From: Amphibacillus sp. MSJ-3
Lineage (GTDB): Bacteria > Bacillota > Bacilli > Bacillales > Amphibacillaceae
DNA length: 64,000 bases
Assembly: GCF_018919165.1 (NCBI RefSeq)
Contig: NZ_JAHLQM010000005.1
Coordinates: 1-64,000 of the forward strand
Direction: 5' to 3'
Part shown: positions 1 to 7,377 of the stretch, piece after piece
How the letters are laid out: every line of letters begins with the position of its first letter
Numbering within the stretch: the stretch's first letter is position 1
Made by a program: the position numbers and the translations under genes
The notes under the pieces: generated by a model
Seen by the model: only the letters and a program-made list of their open reading frames with translations
Databases searched by the model: none
What the model was told of the DNA's origin: nothing

Positions 1-305
1 TCTTTCCATAGTTTTTTTCTAATATGCGGAAAGTCTCTCTTTATCAATCGAGAACTTGCACTCTTATAAGCGTTAATGAACTTTGATAATTCAGAGTTAG
101 GATGTGCTTTGAATAAGATGTGGATATGATCTTTATCGTAATTCCATTCCACTAAAGAAATTTTGTATTTACTTCCAATCTCAACGAACATATCTTTTGC
201 AAAATCAGATATTTCATTATCAAATACTTGTCTGCGATATTTTACAACCAGCACAAGATGATAGTGCAATAAGAACACTGAATGATTATTGTTATCTAAT
301 TTCAT
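1..305 (-). mobile_element. tnpA: IS200/IS605-family transposase TnpA, 3' part cut by window edge
   Basis: The reverse strand from an ATG at 305 reads into a protein with the N-terminal signature of Y1 (HUH) single-strand transposases: a HYHLVLVVKYRR segment near residue 14 and the metal-binding HUH motif as DHIHILF near residue 65. About 101 codons are present; the catalytic tyrosine helix lies beyond position 1. A Shine-Dalgarno-like AAAGGA lies about 10 nt upstream of the ATG. Family knowledge: TnpA moves elements as single strands and recognises subterminal hairpins, and one is present just upstream (378-428). Whether a tnpB follows cannot be seen. Confidence 0.9.
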
Positions 306-377
306 TGGTATATCAGTCCTTTATCCAGCTGAGAGTGATTGTATCACAAGCTTTGGTTAAAGCCAACCGAAATTCAT

Positions 378-428
378 CTCCCACCTACTCATTGGGCTAT
401 CGCCCTTCTCATTCCTTGTGGATGGGAG
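378..428. repeat. Hairpin at the presumed left end of the IS200/IS605 element
   Basis: An imperfect palindrome: CTCCCAcCTAC at 378-388 pairs with GTGgATGGGAG at 418-428, with a small nested stem GGGC-tatc-GCCC at 394-405. It lies 70-120 nt upstream of the tnpA start, where IS200/IS605 elements carry the left-end hairpin recognised by TnpA. The exact element boundary was not determined. Confidence 0.5.
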
Positions 429-501
429 ACTTCTTTCGGAAATCCGTTAAAGAAACTAGAACTAAACGGTTAAGAACAATCTTAAATAATTATTTCCCCT
501 G

Positions 502-600
502 GATTAACTGATTGTACGCTTTCCCACTTCAATTATATAAAGGAGAAGATCGAATCATAGATATTTGATCAATAGTCGGGTAAAATTCGACAATAATATC
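502..600 (+). repeat. Dispersed structured repeat, type B, partial copy
   Basis: The stretch starting GATTAACTGATTGTACGC and continuing CCCACTTCAATTATATAA resembles the 5' halves of copies at 14505, 32012 and 38622 (ACTTCAATCATATAAG core). The 3' part is not recognisable. It lies between the IS200/IS605-like gene and the tandem type A copies. Confidence 0.5.
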
Positions 601-672
601 GTTATTCCCCGGGAAATATACTAATTTAACAGACGTTAATCAATTATGCTATTTTGATAGAATATTGATTGG

Positions 673-852
673 TTTACCGCAGTGTAACTATCAGTAAGAT
701 TCCCACATCAAGCATTTGAAGAAAAATAAGGATTGTGAATGGGAAGTCAACTGACAGTAACGGCCCGATTGGTTCAAGGGCCTTTAGGTCATACCCTTGT
801 GGTACTAATAATCAGTGGGGATAAACCTCCCCACTGATTAAAGTTTCACTTT
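673..852 (+). repeat. Dispersed structured repeat, type A, complete copy 1 of a tandem pair
   Basis: Begins TTTACCGCAGTGTAAC and ends GTTTCACTTTA-like. Internal features: a first stem built from TTCCCAC and (A)TGGGAA; a GGCCC-loop-GGGCC stem around 760-783; and a terminal hairpin CAGTGGGG/CCCCACTG near 812-838. The next copy starts 177 nt later and shares its first bases with the end of this one. No coding potential was seen. Partial or complete relatives occur throughout the window in intergenic DNA. Confidence 0.85.
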
Positions 853-1031
853 ACCGCAGTGTAACTGTCAGTAAGATTCCCACATCAAGCATTTGAAGAA
901 AAATAAGGATTGTAAGTGGGAGATCAACTGACAGTAACGGCCCGATTGGTTCAAGGGCCTCTAGGTCATACCCTTGTGGTACTAATAATCAGTGGGGGAT
1001 AAACCTACCCACTGATTAAAGTTTCACTTTA
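850..1031 (+). repeat. Dispersed structured repeat, type A, complete copy 2 of a tandem pair
   Basis: Nearly identical to the copy immediately upstream (period 177). Here the outer stem is perfect: CTGTCAG at about 864 pairs with CTGACAG at about 930, enclosing TTCCCAC/GTGGGAG. Then come GGCCC/GGGCC and CAGTGGGG/CCCACTG hairpins and the end GTTTCACTTTA at 1021-1031. It lies about 100 nt upstream of the lrgA-like gene, so it could be part of its upstream transcript. Confidence 0.85.
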
Positions 1032-1127
1032 TCAGGAATGATGACTAAAAAAGTGGGCTACTTATAGCATTTCAAATAAATCAGGTGTATCATAGATAAA
1101 GAAAAAAATTGTTTTGAGGGATACATA

Positions 1128-1484
1128 TTGAAGAAAATAGTTATTATTTTATTACAAATTGTACTTATCGATATTTTTTTACTGGTCGGAATTGGAATAA
1201 AGCAATTAATTCCAATTCCATTACCTGCAACGATAATTGGTTTGATTTTGTTGTTCTTTGCCTTGAATAGTAAATTAATAAAATTGGAATGGGTTGAACA
1301 GGGTGGACAATGGTTAATGGCGCAATTATTATTATTTTTTGTTCCATCAGCTGTTGGGTTAATGGATTATCAAGAGCTGTTTAGTTTACAGGGTGTTTGG
1401 CTAATGTTAATTATTTTATTAAGTACAATCATTGTCCTTGGTGTGACGGGACGTATTGTTCAATTATTTGAGGGAAGTAAATGA
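1128..1484 (+). CDS. lrgA: CidA/LrgA family holin-like membrane protein
   Basis: A 118-residue, four-helix membrane protein with the family pattern of a conserved PATIIGLILLF segment near residues 33-43 and LLFFVPSAVGLM near 68-79. CidA/LrgA proteins form oligomeric membrane pores or transporters linked to murein hydrolase control and, in later work, to pyruvate uptake. The start is TTG at 1128 with GAGGG 7 nt upstream. It overlaps the next gene (LrgB family), as usual for lrgAB/cidAB. Sequence alone does not separate Lrg from Cid, so the symbol is by convention. Confidence 0.88.
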   Translation: MKKIVIILLQIVLIDIFLLVGIGIKQLIPIPLPATIIGLILLFFALNSKLIKLEWVEQGGQWLMAQLLLFFVPSAVGLMDYQELFSLQGVWLMLIILLSTIIVLGVTGRIVQLFEGSK

Positions 1485-2173
1485 TGAATATCGTATGGAT
1501 GACATTACTAACAGTTATTTTATATGGAGCTGTCAAAGGACTTGAGAAGCGTTTTCCTATTTTGGCATTTCACCCACTAATTTTAACTCCCATCTTAATT
1601 GTTATAGCTATTTTATTATTAGATATACCGCTGGTTCAGTATCAAGAGGGGACAAGTATGTTAACCCATTTGCTTGGCCCGGCAACCATTGCGTTTGCGA
1701 TTCCAATTTATAAACATTTTGATACAGTCAAAGCCTATTTTAGTTTAATACTTGTCGGTGTTTTCATTGGTTCAATTGTAGCCATCTTTTCAACTTTAAT
1801 CCTTTCTATACTGGCTATGCTTGAAGAACATTTTGTAATTAGTTTATTACCACGATCAATTACGACACCACTAGCGATTGAGGTATCTAAAGAAATTGGT
1901 GCTATCCCATCTTTAACCATTGTCTTTGTTATCATTACGGGCTTGCTAGGTAGTCTTATTGCTCCTTTTGTTTTTGATTGGTTAAAAATAGAAACACCAC
2001 TGGCGAGAGGAATAGCATTGGGGATGGCCGCACATGCTGTAGGAACGAATCGAGCTTTACAATACGGGGAGGAAGCAACAACATACTCTACTTTAGCTAT
2101 GATTTTTGCTGGCATCATAACAACTGTTTTAGGTATAACTCTCCTACCTTGGTTGATCACTATACTAGTATAA
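1484..2173 (+). CDS. lrgB: LrgB/CidB family membrane protein
   Basis: About 229 residues of almost wholly hydrophobic segments, with the LrgB hallmarks KSITTPLA-like (here PRSITTPLAIEVSKEIG, residues ~123-139) and a C-terminal RGIALGMAAHAVGTNRAL stretch. It works with LrgA as a membrane complex. The ATG at 1484 has GAGGGAAG about 7 nt upstream and lies within the lrgA stop; an ATG at 1481 is also in frame but too close to the ribosome-binding site. The two genes are translationally coupled. Confidence 0.9.
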   Translation: MNIVWMTLLTVILYGAVKGLEKRFPILAFHPLILTPILIVIAILLLDIPLVQYQEGTSMLTHLLGPATIAFAIPIYKHFDTVKAYFSLILVGVFIGSIVAIFSTLILSILAMLEEHFVISLLPRSITTPLAIEVSKEIGAIPSLTIVFVIITGLLGSLIAPFVFDWLKIETPLARGIALGMAAHAVGTNRALQYGEEATTYSTLAMIFAGIITTVLGITLLPWLITILV

Positions 2174-2537
2174 TAAATTACCAATGTTAATCGTTGTATT
2201 TACTAGCTAGTAAAGGCCTGTTTGGTCCATCAAAAATTCAGTTGAAAAAGGAACTTACTAAAAAAGGACTCCTTTTTACTGGTCCTAAACTAGCCGTAAG
2301 ACTCCAAATCAAAAGGGGAGGAAAAAGTAGTTGGCGTCAAACGGCTAGGAAAGCTGCCAATAGTTGATTTATTTTTTCTCGAGAAGGGTAACTGTGAAAA
2401 TAGTCCATAAGGATAGTTACCTTATTTTTGTGCGGATTATTCGCAATTTGTTCGATTCTTCATTTCAATTTTTTATTGAATAGGGGAGAAGGTTTCGCAA
2501 TTAAATGAACCGTTCTTGTCTTATATTTAATTAGCGC
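2174..2537. other. Intergenic region with hairpins, no gene seen
   Basis: Between convergent lrgB and the ATPase gene. It holds a short inverted repeat AAAAAGG-act-CCTTTTT (2261-2277), a wider one CTAGCCGT (2290-2297)/ACGGCTAG (2341-2348), and a stem GGTAACT/AGTTACC (2387-2421) followed by ATTTTT, a plausible lrgAB terminator. No reading frame with a ribosome-binding site was found. Confidence 0.5.
2384..2429 (+). terminator. Candidate terminator downstream of lrgAB
   Basis: A stem of GGTAACT with AGTTACC, extended by AA/TT, encloses a 21-nt loop and is followed by TTATTTTT. The loop is long, so confidence is moderate. Confidence 0.45.
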
Positions 2538-3623
2538 TTATAAAGACTTTTCTACATTTTCAGTGAATTGATCGATTTGTTTAGCAAAGGCATTTGAATC
2601 AAGTGATTGTTGATAGATGGACTCAAGTTTTTTCTCTACTTCTAAAGCTTTTGCCAAAAGTCTTGTTCCATGTTGGATAAAGTATTTGTATTGGATGGTT
2701 AAATGAGAAATCTCTTCATGGTATTTTTCATCAGTACCATGTGCAATCGTTGTCTGGTATAGATCGATGAGTTGATCCCCATGACGATTTGGCTCATACT
2801 CATGTGGAGCGGTACTGTCAAAAATAGCGATACCCAATTCGCGAATAATAACCATATCAAGACTATCTGGATCGAAGCCACAATGATAAACCTCAATTGA
2901 AAAATGCCGTCTTTCTGCTTCAGCGACAATCTTTCTTAATAGTGTAGACTTCCCTGAACCTGCCCGCCCTTTGATTAAGTAGCGTTTCCCTAATTGCTCT
3001 GTTAATTGATCAATAAAATCGATGACGCCATTAGCAGTAGATGCACCTAAAAAACGATGACGGATGATTGGTTTAATCTTTTGGCTCGTTTCATTCTGGA
3101 AAATTTCATCAATTAACTGGTCTGTAACTAGATTAGCTTTATTAAAATCCATCGCATGAATATAGATTTTTTCAAGCTGATCATGAAGATCAAGTCCCCT
3201 TGCAAAGGCCTTGTGGGCTTCCTGAATGTGACGATCCCGCTCATGCTGAAACTTAAGGATTTGTTCCCGATTAGTCAGAAGGTCCTTTTGATTAAAAACT
3301 GAGCTTAAATCTACTAAGTGTTCAATTACTCCTAATGCCTTTATGGGATAGTTCAGATGCTGTGTTCGATCAATAATGGCACAGCTTAACCGTCTGTTAA
3401 TCACGCCAGACATGACTGTGTGATCGATACTGTTTAATATTAATTCTATTTTTTCCCCACGTGCACGCCAGCGGTCAAAGAAAATCCGAACAAACTCTGA
3501 TCGTTCTTTTGTTGTCGCACCTTCAATTAGAAAAATATGATCAAGTCCAATTAAATTTGACGCTAATAAATCTTGATATCCAGCAGATGTATGTGCGCTA
3601 GAAAAATAAATTAATTGTTCCAT
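2538..3623 (-). CDS. Two-lobed P-loop ATPase of unknown function (PRK06851-like)
   Basis: 361 residues. The second half has a clear Walker A, GRAGSGKSTLL, followed by a segment with HCGFDPDSLDMVIIRELGIAIFDSTAPHEY. The first half repeats the same layout (LIEGATTKERSEF, then ILNSIDHTVMSGVINRRLSCAIIDRTQHL), but its P-loop has lost the GxxxxGKS residues. The protein therefore appears to be an internal duplication with one dead nucleotide site. The ATG at 3623 has AAGGAGGG 8 nt upstream; a longer in-frame start exists but lacks a ribosome-binding site. Soluble, no signal peptide. I recognise the architecture from uncharacterised Bacillus ATPases but not the function; it is apparently monocistronic. 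Confidence 0.75.
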   Translation of the reverse strand: MEQLIYFSSAHTSAGYQDLLASNLIGLDHIFLIEGATTKERSEFVRIFFDRWRARGEKIELILNSIDHTVMSGVINRRLSCAIIDRTQHLNYPIKALGVIEHLVDLSSVFNQKDLLTNREQILKFQHERDRHIQEAHKAFARGLDLHDQLEKIYIHAMDFNKANLVTDQLIDEIFQNETSQKIKPIIRHRFLGASTANGVIDFIDQLTEQLGKRYLIKGRAGSGKSTLLRKIVAEAERRHFSIEVYHCGFDPDSLDMVIIRELGIAIFDSTAPHEYEPNRHGDQLIDLYQTTIAHGTDEKYHEEISHLTIQYKYFIQHGTRLLAKALEVEKKLESIYQQSLDSNAFAKQIDQFTENVEKSL

Positions 3624-3791
3624 ATCAAGTCCCTCCTTAAAATTACACCATATAAAGTATATGTTAACCTTATATAAATCATGCCAAAAACAAGCTAGAT
3701 TGCGCAAGCAGAAATAGAATGACTGAATTTAATTATATCAAAATAGGGTTGATCTAGGGATTATAGGGAATATTAACTATGAAGGCAATTT

Positions 3792-3922
3792 ACTGACGAT
3801 AAAGTGAAGCTTCCCCCTTGAGTGTGAGTTAGATAAATTAGCCCTAGCGCTTATAGTGATTTCCTGATTCTTTCTATCTATGATTGACATGTGGGTCTTA
3901 TCGTCAGTTGGGCTAGGGTAAA
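3792..3922 (-). repeat. Dispersed structured repeat, type B, reverse orientation, with terminal inverted repeats
   Basis: On the reverse strand the segment starts near CTGACGATAAGACCCAC, contains CAATCATAGA, and ends AAGCTTCACTTTATC, matching the ends of the other copies (AAGTTTCACTTTATC). The 10-bp motif CTGACGATAA (3792-3801) recurs as its inverse TTATCGTCAG at 3898-3907, a terminal inverted repeat not seen in the other copies. Confidence 0.6.
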
Positions 3923-3958
3923 ATAACTAGACCGAGGATAAAATAAGTTTCTTATATA

Positions 3959-3986
3959 TGTCAACTTGTAGAATATATGGTATACT
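3959..3986 (+). promoter_or_regulatory. Candidate sigma-A promoter of pfkA
   Basis: A -10 hexamer TATACT at 3981-3986 with a weak -35-like TGTCAA at 3959-3964 (16-nt spacer), 60 nt upstream of the pfkA start. The -10 is good, the -35 poor. Confidence 0.45.
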
Positions 3987-4046
3987 AAAAAAAGAAAATA
4001 AATTTATTTTTGGTCAAGTTTATAGAAATAGAGGAAGGTGATCAGC

Positions 4047-5003
4047 TTGAAAAAAATAGCTATCGTTACATCAGGTGGAGATTCCCAAGGGATGAATAGT
4101 GCAATTCGAGCAGTTGCAAGAACGGGATTGGCCAATAACTTTGAAATATTTGGTGTTCGCAAGGGATTTAAAGGGTTAATTGATGATGATTTTATAACAT
4201 TAGGTTCAAAAGAAGTTAGTGATATTCTATATCGAGGAGGGACTTTTCTCCAATCTGCACGTTCAAAAGAATTTTTGACACCAGAAGGACAAGCACAAGC
4301 TGTTGAAAATCTTAATGCAAAAGGAATCGATTATGTAGTTGTGATCGGTGGTGACGGAAGTTACAAGGGTGCTCAAGCTCTTGAACGTCATGGGATAAAA
4401 ACATTTGGAATACCAGGTACGATTGATAATGATATTCCATTAACAGATTATACAATTGGATTTGATACAACACTGAATGTCGTAACAAATGCAATCGGCA
4501 ACTTACGTGATACAATGAGCAGTCATGAACGTGTCAGTGTCATTGAGGCGATGGGACGTAATTGTGGGGATATTGCCCTACAAGCAGGAATTGCTAGCGG
4601 TGTTGATGCGATCTTGATTCCCGAAGTTAAACCTGATATTGAAAAGACTGCAGCTAGTATAAAAAAAGGTTTCGATCGTGGCAAATCACATAGTATCGTT
4701 ATTGTTGCTGAAGGCGCTGGGACAGCAGAAGATGTCGCAAAACAAATAAAAGATTTAACAGGATTAGATACGCGCCCAACAGTGCTTGGTCATATTCAAA
4801 GAGGAGGAACACCAAGTGCCTTTGACCGTGTTTATTCAAGCCGCTTAGGTCATAAAGTCATTGAATTGATTCAAGAAGGAATAACGGGAGTCGGTCTTGG
4901 AATAGAAAGTAATCAGATTACTTATCATAGCTTTGAAGATATCTTTAATGCTAAAAATCAAATTAATGAAAAACTTTATCAAATCTTTGAAGATTTAGTT
5001 TAA
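4047..5003 (+). CDS. pfkA: 6-phosphofructokinase (ATP-dependent, PfkA type)
   Basis: Phosphorylates fructose 6-phosphate to the 1,6-bisphosphate, the committed step of glycolysis. About 318 residues, the usual bacterial length. Visible motifs: N-terminal nucleotide loop TSGGDSQGMN, GGDGSYKGA, the catalytic GTIDNDIP, EAMGRNCGDIALQ and the C-terminal GHIQRGGTPSAFDR. The canonical SPGMN is SQGMN here. The start is taken as TTG at 4047, 8 nt after GAGGAAGG; it gives the standard MKKIAIVTSGG, whereas an upstream GTG at 4038 sits inside the ribosome-binding site. It is followed by a strong terminator. Unlike many Bacilli, no pyk follows. Confidence 0.96.
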   Translation: MKKIAIVTSGGDSQGMNSAIRAVARTGLANNFEIFGVRKGFKGLIDDDFITLGSKEVSDILYRGGTFLQSARSKEFLTPEGQAQAVENLNAKGIDYVVVIGGDGSYKGAQALERHGIKTFGIPGTIDNDIPLTDYTIGFDTTLNVVTNAIGNLRDTMSSHERVSVIEAMGRNCGDIALQAGIASGVDAILIPEVKPDIEKTAASIKKGFDRGKSHSIVIVAEGAGTAEDVAKQIKDLTGLDTRPTVLGHIQRGGTPSAFDRVYSSRLGHKVIELIQEGITGVGLGIESNQITYHSFEDIFNAKNQINEKLYQIFEDLV

Positions 5004-5020
5004 GCGATCATATGATCCAT

Positions 5021-5056
5021 AAAGAAATAGCCCTAATTTCTAGGGCTATTTCTTTT
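5021..5056. terminator. Bidirectional terminator between pfkA and the peptide-binding protein gene
   Basis: A 15-bp perfect stem AAAGAAATAGCCCTA/TAGGGCTATTTCTTT with a 5-nt loop and T-runs on both strands. It lies between two convergent stop codons. Confidence 0.92.
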
Positions 5057-5064
5057 GTAAATCA

Positions 5065-6678
5065 TTATTCAGTTAAGCTAACATCTTTAAGCATTAATAT
5101 ACCTGTTGGGTGTTGCCAGAAGCCTTGTACTTTATCACTAACACCTAGAAGGAACTCTTGGTGGTGAATATAAATCATTGGTGCTTCATCAACAAGAATT
5201 TCTTGTACTTGACGGTATAAATCTAAGCGTTCGTCTGCATTTGGATTTTGACGAGCTTCGACTAACAATTTATCCACTTCAGCATTGTCCAAGAATGTAC
5301 GGTTACCTGGTTCACCGAAATTATCAGTGTGGAATAGTGGGTACATTCCATAATCAGCATCACCAGTAACAGTTGACCATCCAAGAACAAACATATCATG
5401 CTCACCAGCGGCTGTATTTTCTAAGTAAGCACCCCACTCAACTTGTTCAATTTCAACTTCTACACCAATTTCCTTAAGTTGTGCTTGAACAAAAGTAGCA
5501 GTATCAACACGTTCACGAGTATCGTTTGTCCATATTGTTGTTGAGAAGCCATCTGGGTAGCCTGCTTCAGCAAGCAATTCTTTTGCTTCTTCAACATTAT
5601 ATTCTAGACCTTCAATTGAATCATCATAACCAAATACATCTGGTGCTAATGGACCGTTTGCTGGGATACCGGCACCATCATAAATCCCTTCAATAATAGC
5701 ATCCTTATCAATTGCTTTAGAAATTGCTTGACGAACTAGTGGATCATCAAATGGTTCTTTTGATGCATTAAATCCAATATAAGAAAGTGATACTGAAGGT
5801 TGTTTATTTACATGTACACCTTCTGTTGCTTCAATTCGTGAAACATCAGATGGACTCAATGGATCAGTGATATGTGCAGCTTCTGTTTCGAGGTCTGCAA
5901 TACGAGTTGAGTCTTCAGGTACAACTTTAAATGTAATTGAATCTAGATGAGCAGGTTCACCCCAGTAATCATCGTTTCTAACCAATTTAATTTCTTCACC
6001 TGGTGTCCAACTGTCAAATACAAATGGCCCAGTTCCAACTGGTTCAGCATTGATTACACTACCTGGCTCCTCGCCATCTTCCATTGCTGCATAATCTTTT
6101 TCGATTAATTCTCCTGAGATCATGCCACCACCATTATGCGCCAAGTGCGCTGGAAGTGGTGCAAAGGAATATTCAGTAACAAATTGAATTGTATAGTCAT
6201 CAACAACGTTAATTTCAGATATCATATCATATAAAAATGCTCTTGGTGATGCGATAGCATCGTCTAGAATACGATCAAGATTTGCTTTAACAACCTCTGC
6301 GTTAAAATCTGAACCATCATGGAATTTAACTCCTTCCTCAAGTTTAAATTCCCATGTTAAGTCATCTATCATTTCCCAATCATAAGCAAGACCTGGTTCA
6401 AGCTCCATATCTTGATTCTGAGTAACTAATGCTTCATAAATATTAAAGGTAACGTTACTTGAAGGTGTATCGTTTGAACCGTGAGGATCTAAAGATACAG
6501 CGTCTGAATGTTCGGCAATAATAAGATCGCCGCCTTCACTTGCTACTTGTTCACCTGTCTCTTCTCCAGTTCCTGTCTCATTCCCTGTATCTGAATCATC
6601 TGATCCACAAGCTGCAATAACCATCACAGATGTAACAAGAAGAATAAACAAGAGAAAGGACTTTTTAACTTGTTTCAT
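5065..6678 (-). CDS. Peptide/glutathione-type ABC transporter substrate-binding lipoprotein
   Basis: 537 residues. Signal peptide and lipobox VIAAC put the lipidated Cys at 24; an acidic linker follows. The SBP family 5 fold is shown by SLDPHGS near residue 61, LTWEFKLEEGVKFHDG near 128, and the late PLAPDVFGYD and AKELLAEAGYPDGF motifs. It captures oligopeptides or, judging by similarity to GsiB-like proteins, perhaps glutathione; the ligand is inference. It is transcribed divergently from the permease/ATPase operon at 7378-11307 instead of lying within it. The ATG at 6678 is preceded by a GGGGAG ribosome-binding site. Confidence 0.9.
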   Translation of the reverse strand: MKQVKKSFLLFILLVTSVMVIAACGSDDSDTGNETGTGEETGEQVASEGGDLIIAEHSDAVSLDPHGSNDTPSSNVTFNIYEALVTQNQDMELEPGLAYDWEMIDDLTWEFKLEEGVKFHDGSDFNAEVVKANLDRILDDAIASPRAFLYDMISEINVVDDYTIQFVTEYSFAPLPAHLAHNGGGMISGELIEKDYAAMEDGEEPGSVINAEPVGTGPFVFDSWTPGEEIKLVRNDDYWGEPAHLDSITFKVVPEDSTRIADLETEAAHITDPLSPSDVSRIEATEGVHVNKQPSVSLSYIGFNASKEPFDDPLVRQAISKAIDKDAIIEGIYDGAGIPANGPLAPDVFGYDDSIEGLEYNVEEAKELLAEAGYPDGFSTTIWTNDTRERVDTATFVQAQLKEIGVEVEIEQVEWGAYLENTAAGEHDMFVLGWSTVTGDADYGMYPLFHTDNFGEPGNRTFLDNAEVDKLLVEARQNPNADERLDLYRQVQEILVDEAPMIYIHHQEFLLGVSDKVQGFWQHPTGILMLKDVSLTE

Positions 6679-6730
6679 TTCTACACTCCCCTTAAGTTAT
6701 AGTTGTTTTTCTATTTAAAAACTGATTAAT

Positions 6731-6759
6731 ACTATACAACAATACTAAAAATAAAACAA
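6731..6759 (-). promoter_or_regulatory. Sigma-A promoter of the substrate-binding protein gene
   Basis: On the reverse strand TTGTTT (6754-6759), a 17-nt spacer and TATAGT (6731-6736), about 53 nt before the start codon at 6678. Confidence 0.7.
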
Positions 6760-6845
6760 GTATGAATTATCTAAATATTCATTATTAGTGGGTAATAGTG
6801 GAACTACTTAAAAAAATAGATAGAATCGTTGGTTGAAGGATTTAT

Positions 6846-6990
6846 TTACGAATTAATTGATCGTAAGGAACTCCTTCAATTAGATAAGAAAAATGACCAG
6901 ATGGTAAGCAGATGTTCAAGGGTTTGAGGAGGCTTGAATCATTTGTCTAATGCTCGGTTAAGCATAAGAAAAACCTCTACTAGTAAGAAC
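6846..6990 (+). repeat. Dispersed structured repeat, type B, degenerate copy
   Basis: CTTCAATTAGATAAG, then GATGGTAAGCAG, then CATTTGTCTAATGCTC lie in the same order and spacing as in the copy at 38622-38774 (CTTTAATCATTCAAG, GATGATAAACAG, CATCTAACGCTC). It lies in the divergent region between the binding protein and the permease operon. The rest of the 6679-7377 intergenic stretch is AT-rich with promoters only. Confidence 0.5.
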
Positions 6991-7264
6991 TTAATTAAAT
7001 TATTTTGAAAGAATTAGATACTATTTGAACCAATAATTATAATAAACTCTTACTTTTAATCTACTATTAAACTTAATATTCTGATATTTATTAATTTCAT
7101 TGCATAATTTCACGTAATATGACAAAATAATCGAATATATGAATTTATGTATAAAATCATAATTTACTGACTATTCCACAAATAACTCCAGTCAAATATT
7201 AAACATATTTCTGAAAAACTGATGAAGAATAGCAATAATAGGTTGAATTTCAAGAAAACTAGCA

Positions 7265-7292
7265 TTGTCTATTCGATGATAAATGCTATTAT
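7265..7292 (+). promoter_or_regulatory. Candidate sigma-A promoter of the C-B-D-F transporter operon
   Basis: TTGTCT (7265-7270), a 16-nt spacer and TATTAT (7287-7292), giving a leader of about 80 nt before the first permease gene. Confidence 0.5.
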
Positions 7293-7377
7293 TTTAGTAT
7301 CTATAATTAACCATTAGGTTTGATCGATTCAATCTTTATACGAAAATTCTGAATTAAATTAAGAAAGGGTTTTTTTT

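Noticed and set aside
197-511. A 104-codon forward frame overlapping the transposase region
   Set aside because: It runs antisense to the recognisable TnpA frame, has no ribosome-binding site and no family resemblance.
760-790. tRNA T-arm-like GGTTCAAGGGCC in the type A repeat
   Set aside because: No acceptor stem, anticodon arm or CCA arrangement fits around it; it belongs to the repeat's own hairpin.
673-1031. CRISPR array
   Set aside because: The repeats are 177 nt long, tandem without unique spacers, and also scattered singly; no cas genes are nearby.
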